Below, piece by piece: positions 1-10,120 of a stretch of DNA of 64,000 nucleotides. The notes beneath the pieces were generated by a model. That model saw only the letters and a program-made list of their open reading frames with translations, made no database searches and was not told where the DNA came from. The position numbers and the translations under genes are program-made. The DNA is taken from assembly GCF_016808335.1 (NCBI RefSeq), contig NC_053142.1:3361802-3425801 (forward strand), given 5' to 3'. Source of the stretch: Panicum virgatum (Eukaryota > Streptophyta > Magnoliopsida > Poales > Poaceae). How positions within the stretch are numbered: the first letter of the stretch is position 1; every line of letters starts with the position of its first letter.

Positions 1-1370
1 GCCCCACATGACAGAGAGCCTTTGGGAGGTGATGTCCATGAAGGTGCGGCCAGCAGTGAGATTTGGGTCTGCCCCAAAATCTTCAGGTCTTTGTTGGTAT
101 TTTGCAATGTCACGAATAAAACCCGCAAGCGCACGGATACCACTGTAGCTTTCACCCAAGAGTATTCCAGGGTATCGTATCCACTGAAGAACGTGAGTAC
201 GCTATCTACGGGTTCAGGCTCATCCAAGGACACACACGCCGGTGTGGAGAAGACAGAAGAGAGGACTTTCTATATCTAGAATCTATGCCTAGAAGAAGAG
301 ATCACGTCGCCATTATACTTCGAGCTAAAGGTGTCGACTGGCTTATACAAGCCGATAGCTCCTAAATGATGCTCTATCCAATATCCGAACGTGGAGGATT
401 ACTAGAAGGCTCGAACAGGGTTGTCACCACCTGCCGGCTACCTCTACAAACCGTGGGACTATCAGACAACTGAGTGGTATAGTTCAGCCTAGACACCACG
501 TCTACGCCTTTCCCTACTAACCTTAGCCCTGGCCAAGACTACCCTTTTCTATCCGGGGTCTTAAGCTAAGATCAAATGCTACTCGCTAGCATACACATCA
601 ACTAATATATGACAGATATGATAACTTGCGATCTAAACTCTAATTCCAAATATACAAACAAAGAAAGTCTCGAACACTTACAACCAAATAAGCATCCGTC
701 GAGGTACAAGCGGAGAAGAGTGCCGACAAACCCGGCACTTCCCCCGACTCCTCCTCACTCTCCTCATCTTCTTCTACACCTTCTAGTCTACCTAAGCATC
801 TAGGATGAAGGCCTCAAGCTCCAAGGGAGGAAGGGTGAGTTGAGAGGGTGAGATGTGTGTGTGTTCATTCCTCTACCCCTCCTCTTGTATTTATAGGAGG
901 GAGCCACCCCGAGATCGCAGCTCATCTCTGCAGAACCGACATTGGGAGCTAGTGAGGAAGCACCACATGGCAAAGTTGAGGCGGTGGGGCCCATGGGCCT
1001 GGTCGGCCGACCAGTAGGTCAGCTAGCCTGGCAGTGGCCCCACTGACCTTCCCCTTTTGTCCACGTGTTCCTTCCTGGGCCCACTTAACATTGGCACGAG
1101 TATTGGCTCTTGTACTGTTGGTTTCTTGCTCTGGTGGGCCATCTATTCCACATTCTGACACGTGTCGCGTCCTGATTTGCTGGAACGTTATGTCCTGGAT
1201 TAAACCACACCATTATACTGCAAAATCAGCTGGAAATCACTTGCAGACATTCTAGAACATCACCTGTGGAATCCGTTAGTAAATAAATCTATCCTAGCAT
1301 TTATTCCACATTTTAGTCCCTTTTTGTGCAGGAGTTGACGGTCGAAATTGGTCGTTAAGGACCGTCAACA
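1..1370 (-). repeat. Gypsy-type LTR, minus strand, running off the window start
   Basis: Read on the minus strand the block starts TGTTGACGGTCC at 1370, a start typical of grass Ty3/Gypsy LTRs. A TATAAATA box lies on the minus strand at 888-895, as expected for an LTR promoter firing leftward. No coding frame is convincing; the short open frames are chance. I cannot place the inner LTR end or a primer-binding site, so the leftmost part could already be internal sequence. Family identity is inferred from the terminal sequence only. Confidence 0.5.
888..895 (-). promoter_or_regulatory. TATA box of the Gypsy-type LTR
   Basis: TATAAATA on the minus strand within a GC-richer context, about 475 bp inside the LTR start at 1370. 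Its position and direction fit an LTR U3 promoter transcribing toward coordinate 1. Confidence 0.45.
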
Positions 1371-1955
1371 GTCTTCCTAGAGTCTGCCATTCCAGTTGCC
1401 ATGGAGGTCGGCTCCCATGGTGAGATGTCTAATGCACCTCTGCAACTGTTGACACCAATCATGTCATTTCCATTGTCTAGTCATTTTATTCCATCTTTTA
1501 TGTTCTCTTGGTAATATGTGATTTGGCCATTAAAACTTTTGCTAAATCATCAAGTAAATTATTAATTTCAGTTTCACATTTTTGCATTCTAATTCTAGCA
1601 TTTTCAATGTTCCTACTCATTATTTATTGGGTTTCATGTAGGAAACTAATGCTAAATGAATATGCAAATTATTGGGTTTCATTTTGGTTTAGCATTTTTT
1701 AGGAAATGCATTTTAAGATCATCACTGTCAAATTTTGTGAGCACCTTCTCTCCCATCTTTCTGTTGTGCTGATGCACTAGATTTTAGGAAATGCTTCTTT
1801 TTGTTAATCCTCATGTGTGCTTAGGCATTTTTTGCGATAGTATTTTTTGTTGCTATTAGATGGATGTATCTATCATTTGGATGGATAAAAAATTGGTTGT
1901 CATTTTTTTGCTACCAGTTGGACATATGCTATCATTTTTTTGCAAAGTTGAGTAG
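1371..1955. other. AT-rich intergenic DNA, no gene seen
   Basis: No open frame of interest and no recognised domain. The composition is AT-rich with repeated GCATTT-type words, which recur at 2115-2760 and 10430-11170. The shared wording suggests one older element later split by the Copia insertion at 2977. Confidence 0.35.
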
Positions 1956-2114
1956 CACTGGTTGACTAGCCCATCTAGCTCAGGTCCTAGAAAAATCCAC
2001 CGAGCGTCTTACGATTTTGGGACAGGAAACGAGGAGCTGTCCTTTATTTTCGCTCACTAGAATCCTGTAACCCCCAGTAGTAGTGATCGGGCTTTAGGGG
2101 CTAGTCAACCAGTG
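1956..2114. mobile_element. Small inverted-repeat element (MITE-like)
   Basis: A 159-bp unit is bounded by a perfect 17-bp inverted repeat, CACTGGTTGACTAGCCC at the left and its complement at the right. The inside holds a CACTACTACTGGGGG-like stretch on the minus strand (about 2067-2089), which resembles termini of CACTA-derived MITEs. It has no coding capacity. The flanking 3 bp (TAG and TAT) do not match exactly, so the superfamily is uncertain. Confidence 0.55.
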
Positions 2115-2310
2115 TATCTACTCTTATTTGTAGGTAACTTAAACTAAATCAATAAGCAAATTATTCAGTTTAGTTTAGCATTTCTGTGTTTTAACTTTTA
2201 GCATTTTTTGTGCTCTGACTTTTAGTTTTCTAGCTCCTACTGTTCACAAAACTGTCCTAGGATGAACCTGCTTTTTTTAATGATGATCCCGCTCTCTCAC
2301 CTGTCCTAGG

Positions 2311-2490
2311 AATTCTGAGTACGATGTCAAGATCACAGAAGCAGCATCAAGGCCAAGCGGGTGGGTCACCTCTTACAAATCTAATTTTGTAGCCTTGGTG
2401 AATTCTGAGTACGATGTCAAGAGCACAGAAGCAGCATCAAGGCCAAGCGGGTGGGTCACCTCTTACTCATCTAATTTTGTAGCCTTTGTA
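2311..2490 (+). repeat. 90-bp direct tandem duplication of an exon-like sequence
   Basis: Two 90-bp units (2311-2400 and 2401-2490) differ at only a few positions. Each begins AATTCTGAGTACG and contains a short open stretch preceded by a TAG/GTG boundary and followed by GGGTGGGT, which could be a splice junction. This may be a captured exon duplicated in tandem, or a simple noncoding duplication. No family is recognised. Confidence 0.6.
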
Positions 2491-2971
2491 CATGTAAGTG
2501 CAAAGTATAGTGTTATATTGTTTTCATTTGCAATTTCTGTAAATGCTTGGTGGCTTGACTAAGAAAGTGCAAAACTACACACCAGATGTCTGCAACCCAC
2601 AATCCTTTCTACTAGTATTATCAGAAGCATTTTAACAAATTTTAGTAGGCATTTAAATACTATTCAGGTAGCATTTTAAATGTTCAGTTTAAGCACTTTC
2701 ATAAGTCACATGTGATAGAATCTCTTTTTGTATGGAACCAAGTCTTTTACACCATTACAATCATAGGCCAAATAGATTATATTTCAATAGATGAACAAAT
2801 ACAAGCCTTCTCTGAATCAAAAGTCTCTTGCTCATTTCTCTATACATTTTTGGAGAAGTGTGACTTGGTTGACTTGCAAATCCTACACTTATTTCTCTTT
2901 GCTTGTGCATTCATCCCCTTAGCTATAGCATATTTTTCCTTTTTCGTATCATTCAACTTTTGATCTTGGTG
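2491..2971. other. AT-rich DNA, no gene seen
   Basis: Contains GCATTTTAA-type words similar to those at 10640-11000. The 83-codon open frame at 2712-2963 matches nothing I recognise. The stretch ends at the target-site duplication of the Copia element. Confidence 0.35.
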
Positions 2972-2976
2972 GGGTT

Positions 2977-3106
2977 TGTTAGATGTATATGTACACTTTG
3001 TAGTTTCCCCATTGTATAAGGGGTTTTGTGTATATTTCCTAATACCTGTACATGTATATAGTCGGGTCTAGAGCCCCCATATTGAATACAAGTGCTATTC
3101 ATAATA
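2977..3106 (+). repeat. 5' LTR of the Copia element
   Basis: 130 bp, TG at the start. The expected CA end has mutated to TA. It is matched by the 3' LTR at 8785-8914 and followed directly by the primer-binding site. Confidence 0.92.
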
Positions 3107-3118
3107 TGGTATCAGAGC
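3107..3118 (+). other. Primer-binding site (initiator tRNA-Met)
   Basis: TGGTATCAGAGC abuts the 5' LTR. It is complementary to the 3' end of plant initiator methionine tRNA, the usual primer of plant Copia elements. Confidence 0.9.
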
Positions 3119-3389
3119 GCAAAGGAAAAGCGGCGGTCGACGGTGAGAGCGCAAGTAGTTTTTTTTTGAGTACCTTACTGTCTGGGGCAAAATGAAATGA
3201 CAGATCGAGTCGCAAGAAGCCACCAGATCAAAACAGTAGTCCTCTTTCTTTTCTTTTTTCTTTTTTTTCTTTTTATTTTTTTACACACGAGAGAAGTGTC
3301 TCTGTTAGGCTCGGATGAGAACCAAGCAAAACAGAGGAGCACTACTCACGCAAAACAGAGGACCACGCAAAACATAGGGCCGACCAGGA

Positions 3390-3897
3390 GACCTTGGGGG
3401 CGCGGACCTTGGAGGCGTGGTCTGAGGCGGGCGGCGGACAAAGGCTGGGGCGACAGCGCGGCACAGCCCGAGGCAGCGCAGCCCGACAAGGAGGAGGCGA
3501 TGCGGCCCGACTAGGAGGCGCGACCCGACGGCCGCGGCGCAGGCGGGCGGACGCGTCCCGGCGGTAGCGGATCTGGGCGGGCGGATGTGTCCCGGCGGCG
3601 GCGGATCTTGGCGGACGGGCACGTCCTGATGGTGCCAGCACAGGCGGGTGGACGCATCTCGGTCGAGAGTGGCAGGAGGTCCCGACGCGGCGCGGCCTGA
3701 GGCGAGATACGGCCGTAGACGACGACGAAAGGGCGGCGGCGTTGGCCCGAGGTGGCGGCGCGGCTGGATTGGAGGACGGATCCCGGCGGCCTGGCGGAGG
3801 ATCCGGGCAGCGTGACCACAAGGAAGCGTCCACGGGTGGGCGGGCGACGAACAGAGGATTGACGTAGAGGCTGCAGAACGAAGCAACCAGCATGCAA
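3390..3897. other. GC-rich segment replacing the N-terminal gag region of the Copia element
   Basis: About 500 bp of very GC-rich DNA inside an otherwise balanced element. It contains a degenerate repeat of roughly 35 bp built on GGCGGGCGGA and CGTCCCGGCGG (about 3540-3610). The long open frames on the minus strand come from the composition and match nothing. The N-terminal half of gag expected here is absent, so this may be foreign sequence taken up by the element. Confidence 0.45.
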
Positions 3898-3902
3898 GTG
3901 CG

Positions 3903-4281
3903 ATGTGCAAGGCTCAGAAGGTTGCTCTGGAGACTAGGCACACTTATGACTTTTTGAGTCATCTTCGTGATGAGTTTGAGCAGCTTCGAGCTCAGTTGGT
4001 TTCTCGTGTGCCCTGTGTTTCTCTGATGGAGGCTCTTGCTGCTGTTCGTAATGAGGAGCGATGTCTTCAGAATGCGGGTCTATTGCAATCTTTGTCTTCT
4101 TCAGTATTGGCTGCACGGTCTTCTTCGTCTTCCGCTGTCGCCCCTCCACCTAAGGCGCCTCTTCCAGCAGCGCCTTCTTCTAAGGTCGGAGGGGGGTGGT
4201 CGTCCTCATTGTGACTATTGTGGTAAGAAGACTCATGTGGAGGCCTATTGCTTCAAGAAGAAGAAAACTCAGTCTCGCTGA
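3903..4281 (+). pseudogene. Copia gag remnant with zinc knuckle
   Basis: The first frame (3903-4214) encodes a gag-like helix-rich stretch of the kind found before the nucleocapsid in plant Copia gag (DFLSHLRDEFEQLRAQL, then an EERCLQ-type segment). The nucleocapsid CCHC knuckle, CDYCGKKTHVEAYC, lies in a different frame at about 4205-4250, so at least one frameshift separates the two. The N-terminal half is missing. A working copy would form the particle that packages the element RNA. Confidence 0.75.
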
Positions 4282-4497
4282 GGTGGTAGTGGTCGTGCTT
4301 CACAGGGTACAGGTAGTGCTGGTGGTTCTGATACTGGAGGCACTCAGCGGAGTTCTGTTGGTTCTGAGACACAGGAGATGCTCATGTTGCTTCGTCGCCT
4401 TGCTGCCTCTACACCTCCAGGAGCTGCTGATTCTGTTACTCTGTCCTCTGCACAGTCAGATACTGCTACCGCTTCTCATTCTTCTTCAGGTACCTTT

Positions 4498-5462
4498 CCT
4501 TGGATTCTAGATTCTGGTGCTTCTTTTTCATATGACTCCTAATCGCACTAGTCTTTCTTCCATTAGTACACCATCTTTTCCTATCACTGTTCAAACCGCG
4601 GAAGGATCATCTCTCTCTGTTGCAGGACAGGGAACTCTTTCATCTCCCTCTTTTCATATTCCTACTATCTCTTATGTTCCCAGACTAACCATGTAGCTTA
4701 TCTCAGCTGGCCAGCTCACTGATCATGGTTGTCATGTGATCCGTGATTCTGATACTTGTTGTATCTAGGATCACATCACGGGTCTCCTAGTTGGTACTGG
4801 CCCTCGTCGATGTGACTCTCATCGTCTCTGGGAGCTTGACTGGCTTTGTCTTCCTTCCGCTGCTTCTGCCAGTCTCGTGAGTTCTTTCGCGTCTACATCG
4901 TCCGCATCATCTTTTGCTCAGTGGCATCATCATTTGGGACATCTCTATGGCTCGCGTCTATCTACGCTTGTTCGTCGTGGTCTTTTAGGGTCAGTCTCTA
5001 GTGATGTATCCCTAGAACAGTGTCAGGGTTGTCGTATAGGAAAACAGCTTCAGCTTCCGTACTATTCTAGTGAGTTGGTGTCGAAACATCCTTTTGATCT
5101 TGTTCATTTTGATGTATGGGGTCCGGCTTCTTTCGTTTCGAAAGGAGGCCATAGATATTATTTCATTTTTATAGATGATTTTTCTCGCCACACATGGGTT
5201 TACTTTATGAAAAATCGTAGTGAGGCTTTGTCTATCTATAAAAAATTTGCCAAAATGATCCGTACTCAGTTTGATACTTCTATTAGGGTCTTTCGTGCTG
5301 ATTCTGCTAGGGAGTATTTATCTGGAGCCCTTCGTCAGTTTCTTTCTGAGCAAGGCAATCTTGCTCAATTCTCTTGTCCTGGTGCTCATGCTCAGAATGG
5401 TGTCGCCGAGTGTAAGCATCGTCATTTGCTTGATACTGCTCATGCTCTTATGATCGCTTCTT
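4498..5462 (+). pseudogene. Copia protease and integrase N-terminal part, broken
   Basis: The aspartic protease active site DSGAS is visible near 4511-4525 and is followed by a one-base frameshift before HMTPN. TAG stops lie at 4694-4696 and 4766-4768. From 4877 a clean frame carries the integrase zinc-binding region (WHHHLGH, then CQGC) and the core with aspartates in FDVWGP and RADSAREY and the glutamate in NGVAECKH; the usual NGVAER has C for R and RSDNG is RADSA. The frame stops where a solo LTR is inserted at 5463; the rest resumes after 6883. Confidence 0.85.
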
Positions 5463-6878
5463 TGTAAGGATCACCGGGGTGTCCGACCCTAGAGGGGGAG
5501 GGGGTGAATAGGGTCGCTAATCGCTTTCTATCCTAGGGCTCAATCTATTTGCATAAGATAAACCGAACACGTCCTACATATGCTAGTTATGACTAAGGTT
5601 TATCTATGCTACTCTCTACTTACCCCTAAAAAATTGCAACCTATAGCCAATCCTAATCAAACTAACTAGGAAAGTAAAGGTACGCAAGATAGAGTAAATG
5701 CGGAAATGTAATACGGTAAGTAAAGAGGTAAGGGAGAGAATATGCAAACTCCCGTGAAGACACCAAGACACATGATTTAACGTGGTTCGGTTAGGACACC
5801 AAGTCCCTCCCTATGTCCACGGCCACTTGTCCAACACGAACAAGTGTGATGCCGAGTCTCTTTGTTTGATCACCGTCTTGCGTTTGCCACCAAGGCTCCC
5901 AGCAAGCAAAGGCTAAGTGACCCCAAGTCACCAAGACAAGGCCACCACCACCGTCTCTCTCGAAGCGTCACCAACGGCACCGTCTTCACTATCGGAGCTT
6001 CTCACCAAGAGGGGTCTCCTTCCCCGCACAAAGTGTCGTTGCCTCTCCACACCAAGTCGGTGGGTCACACGATGAGTACACAAGATGCTTGCCACAGCAA
6101 GACTTTCACTCAAGCTAGTTCTCTCAAGAACTAAGCCTAAACAAGCACTAAGCACTCTCACAAGTGTGCTTAAGCCTATATGATGTACAATGAAGCTCTA
6201 AGGTGGTTGGAGAAGATCTTTAACTCTTTTATGCTTCCATAGTCTCCAGCACCCTCAAATGACCTAGCCTTGGGGGTATATATAGGCAGCACAAGCAAAT
6301 ATAGCCGTTGGAGAAAAGCTACCAGAAAAATACTTAATGCCGGTTAATCCGACGCACCTCCAATAGCCATCGTCGGTTCAATGGGTGATACTAAACTGTC
6401 CGCCTCAAAAACTAGCCGTTACGTGTACGGGCAATCAACCGATGCTGCGTCGGTTTAACCGGTGAGTGTAGTTGTCCTGTGAACTCTGAAAAACCAACTC
6501 TCTGGACAATTGCACCGATGTTCACCAAGACCCAATCGTCGGTTCTTCCGGTGTATAGACTTTGCCTCAGCTTCTGGTTCCATTGCACCAACGTATTCAA
6601 CTTCCGTAACATCGGTTCAATCGGTGAAACCAAAGTTCCTGGTGTGCTCCAAGTCAATGCACCGACGTATGTGATTTTCTCAGCGTCGGTTCAACCGGTG
6701 ATACTAAAGTATGTGATTTTCGGGCCTAGCTACACCTATCTTTTCTTTGTCATCACTTGAACCTAAAAGCCTGAGAATGGTCATCTTTAACAATCATATT
6801 AGTCCAAGTGTTGTGTTGTCTATATCAATCACCAAAACATTATATTGAAATATGGCATGAGAGGCCATTTTCGCTACA
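5463..6878 (-). repeat. Sirevirus-type solo LTR nested in the Copia integrase
   Basis: A 1416-bp block bounded by TG and CA with a 5-bp target duplication TTCTT at 5458-5462 and 6879-6883. On the minus strand it starts TGTAGCGAAAATGGC and ends CCTTACA, matching the ends of the Sirevirus LTRs at 23806 and 28706, with a shared inner part (TTTTGGTGAT near the start, a CCCCCTCCCCCTC run near the end). It also holds many CCGGTT/AACCGG words, which are common in Sirevirus LTRs. No internal region or second LTR is present, so it is a solo LTR left by recombination. Confidence 0.88.
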
Positions 6879-6883
6879 TTCTT

Positions 6884-8766
6884 CTATTCCACCACATTTT
6901 TGGGCTGAAGCTATTTCTATCACCACTTATCTTATTAATATTCAGCCCTCATCCTCTCTTCAAGGTGGGATCCCGTTTGAGCGTCTTTGTGGCAAGCTGC
7001 CTGACTATTCTTGCCTTCGTCTTTTTGGGTGTGTCTGCTACGTGCTTCTTGCACCTCACGAGCGCAGTAAGCTGACCGCTCAATCTGTTGAGTGTGTTTT
7101 CCTGGGATATAGTGCTGAGCATAAGGGGTATCGTTGTTGGGATCCTGTTGGCTGTCGGATGAGGATTTCACGAGATATTACTTTTGATGAGTCTCGTCCT
7201 TTTTATCCTCGTCCTTCTCCTGATGCTTCTCATGCATCTGTCATTGAGCCACTTCTTACCATGATGCCATTCATCATCAGGAATGGCAGCATGCTATGGC
7301 AGAGGAGATTGCTGCTCTTGAGCACACTGGCACATGGGATCTTGTTCCTATTCCCGCGCAAGTCTGTCCTATCACTTGTAAGTGGGTTTACAAGGTTAAG
7401 ACCCGCTCTGATGGTTCTCTTGAGCGCTACAAAGCTCGTCTTGTTGCGCGTGGTTTTTAGCAAGAGCATGGTCGGGACTATGATGAGACATTTGCACCTG
7501 TGGCTCATATGACCACTGTTCACACTCTTCTTGCTTTGGCTTCTGTTCATGAGTGGTCTATCTCTTAGCTTGATGTGAAGAATGGCTTTCTTAATGGTGA
7601 ACTCCGTGAGGAAGTGTATATGCAGCCACCACCTGGGTACTCGATTCCTGAGGGGATGGTCTATCGACTTCGCCGCTCGCTTTATGGCCTCAAACAAGCT
7701 CCTCGCGCTTGGTTCCAGCGTTTTGCCTCTGTGGTCACTGGTGCTGGCTTTTCTGCCAGTACTCATGATCCTGCGCTCTTCGTTCATACTTCCTCTCGTG
7801 GTCGGACTCTTCTCCTTCTTTATGTTGATGACATGATCATCACAGGAGATGACCCTCAGTTTATTGTCTTTGTGAAGGCACGTCTCAGTGAGGAGTTTCT
7901 TATGTTTTATCTAGGTCCTCTTCGGTATTTTCTTGGGATCGAGGTTTCTTCCACACCTCAGGGTTTTTATTTGTCCCAAGAAAAGTACATTCAGGATCTT
8001 CTTGATCGTGCTTCTCTCACTGACCATCGTACTGTAGAGACTCCCATGGAACTTAATGTTCATCTTCGTGCCACTGATGGGGAGCTTCTTGCAGATCCCA
8101 CCGTTATCGTCATATTGTTGGGAGTCCTTCCTATCTTGGTGTTACTCGTCCTGACATCTCATATGTTGTACATATCCTGAGTCAGTTTGTGTCTGCTCCC
8201 ACTCAGCTTCACTATAGTCATCTTCTTCGTATTTTACGTTATCTTCGTGGGACCATATCTCGTCGCTTGTTCTTTCCGCCCTCCAGCTCTTTACAGCTTC
8301 AGGCATTTTCTTATGCTACTTGGGCCAGTGATTCCTCTGATCGTCGATCTCTTTCTGCTTATTGTGTTTTTCTTGGTGGTTCTCTCATTGCTTGGAAGAC
8401 TAAGAAGCAAGTAGTAGTTTCTCATTCGAGTGCAGAGGCTGAGTTGCGAGCTATGTCTCTTGTGACAGCAGAGGTTACTTGGCTGTGGTGGTTGCTTGAG
8501 GATTTTGGTGTTTCTTTTTCTGGGCCGACTCCTCTTTTGTTTGACAGTACAGGTGCTATCGGCATTGCTCGTGATCCGGTGAAGCATGAGCTCACTAAAC
8601 ACATTGGTGTTCATGCTTCATATACACGAGCACAAGTATAGGATGATGTTATTACTCTTCGGTATGCGCCTTCAGAACTTCAGTTGGTAGACTTCTTTAC
8701 TAAGGCACAAACAAGAGTACAGCACAGGTTCTATCTCTCCAAACTCAGTGTCGTTGATCCACCTTG
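6884..8766 (+). pseudogene. Copia integrase C-terminus, reverse transcriptase and RNase H, broken
   Basis: The frame picks up after the solo LTR with the Copia integrase tail (PPHFWAEA, then FGCVCYV and VFLGYS). The reverse transcriptase follows: KWVYKVK, a KNGFLNGEL motif, LYGLKQAPRAW, and the catalytic YVDDMIITGDD near 7820-7850. RNase H occupies 8189-8641, with SSAEAEL and KHIGVHA visible. TAG stops lie at 7458-7460, 7566-7568 and 8639-8641, with frameshifts near 7260-7400 and 8100-8190. The reading ends shortly before the purine tract and 3' LTR, the normal layout. Confidence 0.88.
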
Positions 8767-8784
8767 AGTTTGAGGGGGGGGGGG

Positions 8785-8914
8785 TGTTAGATGTATATGT
8801 ACACTTTATAGTTTCCCCATTGTATAAGGGGTTTTGTGTATATTTTCTAATACCTATACATGTATATATTCGGGCCTAGAGCCCCCATATTGAATACAAG
8901 TGCTATTCATAACA
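8785..8914 (+). repeat. 3' LTR of the Copia element
   Basis: 130 bp, TG to CA, preceded by a run of G (8771-8784) that serves as polypurine tract. Followed by the GGGTT target duplication. Confidence 0.92.
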
Positions 8915-9099
8915 GGGTTGTTTATGTTTGGCGATGTAGTTGCACGAACAGTGACAGCTAGATTAGTTTGGGTATCAAGGTTTACAGTTGAGATGCCACC
9001 AACATGATGTGCCTGCAGGCGCATCTGATTAGTTACTGAACTTCATTAGCCAGTTAGAAAAATAATAGCTATGATTCCTCTTTAATTTTTCAGTTCTTA

Positions 9100-10117
9100 G
9101 AGCAACACCAAGAGAGTAGCTAAAATTTCTAGCTAAATGACTATCTAAATAACTAGATAAAAAATAAAAAGCTAGTCAAAGGGTGGGAGATCCAACAGCC
9201 TCTCCATCCATCCCTCTCCTCCACTCTAAAAAACTGATCTGCCAAGTGGGGCCCACTCGTCATCCCCCTTCTTCCCCTTCTTCCTTAGCTCGGCCATGGT
9301 GGCTCCTGTCGGTGGCCCTCTCTGCCCCGACTCGGCAGCCATCTCCGCCCCCTCCACGGCATGACACGGAGCGGTGCAAGGACAGCGGCCGCCGGTGAAG
9401 CCCGCCGCCCATCTCCCTGTCCTCTAGCTCCCCGTCCCCATCTCCCTGCTCCTCGGCGGCGACGGGGCGGGCGGCGGAGGGTGAGCGGCGCAGGGCACGA
9501 CGGAGGTCGGGCGGTAGCATTGGAGCGCGGCGGAGGACGGGTGGGGCAGGGCACAACCGAGGGCGCGTGGCGGAGGGCGCGCCGGCTGCGGAGGTGGACC
9601 TCGTCTGGGATCTCAACGAGGAAGACGTCGGCCACGCTGCCCGGCTTGCTGGGGAGGCACGCGGAGGGAGCTCGCGTGAGACCTGACGTGTGCCATGGGA
9701 GGACCTCCCGTCACCGCCGGCCAGGGAGCTGAACCCACCGCCGGCCGTGTCCTCCCCCTCGCCGACCGCCAAGGATACCGGCGAGGAGGCGTCCCCGGAG
9801 AGGTTCTGACGGAGAGCTCGACGCCGCGGCGGTAGGAGGCGACGGCGGGCAGGATGGCTATAGCACCCCAGCGGCGAGGTCCCGACCGCGAGCGTGGGCG
9901 GGAGGGGCGCAGGAACCTAACTCGCACGGGCAACGAGGAGGATGAAGTCGCGGGATGGCGAACGGTGCCGTTCGTGAAATTTGGCTATCGGAAGCCGCTG
10001 GAAAAAGAACCAGATAGCGAAGGAAGAAGTTTGGAGAAGCTATTGGATCCCGTTTTTATCTCTGTTTAGGTATTTTTAGCTATCCAACTGCTTTTAGAGA
10101 AACTGTTGGAGTTTCTC
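9100..10117. mobile_element. PIF/Harbinger-like non-autonomous element with GC-rich core
   Basis: TTA target duplications at 9097-9099 and 10118-10120 flank imperfect terminal repeats: GAGCAACACCAAGAG at the left, and GAGAAACTCCAACAG when the right end is read on the minus strand. The 3-bp TTA and GAGCAACTCCAA-like ends fit PIF/Harbinger (Tourist) elements. Subterminal parts are AT-rich, while 9250-9950 is strongly GC-rich with several overlapping open frames in both directions. No transposase is visible. The core may be captured host sequence, but no protein family is recognised. Confidence 0.6.
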
Positions 10118-10120
10118 TTA

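Larger units (their letters stand above)
2977..8914 (+). mobile_element. Ty1/Copia retrotransposon with 130-bp LTRs, decayed
   Basis: The element is defined by two 130-bp LTRs (TGTTAGATG to CATAATA/CATAACA), a tRNA-iMet primer-binding site TGGTATCAGAGC at 3107-3118, a purine tract at 8771-8784, and a 5-bp target duplication GGGTT at 2972-2976 and 8915-8919. Domain order is gag, protease, integrase, reverse transcriptase, RNase H, which defines Copia. All coding parts carry stops and frameshifts, and a solo LTR splits the integrase. By eye the two LTRs differ at about six positions, so it is moderately old. The element cannot encode working proteins. Confidence 0.93.

Noticed and set aside
3305..3962. 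Long minus-strand open frames of about 200 codons
   Set aside because: They lie in the GC-rich block of the Copia element, overlap each other in several frames, and are arginine/proline-rich with no domain.
9260..9933. Overlapping GC-rich frames as a host gene
   Set aside because: Open in both directions, lying inside a Harbinger-like element, with no recognised domain.
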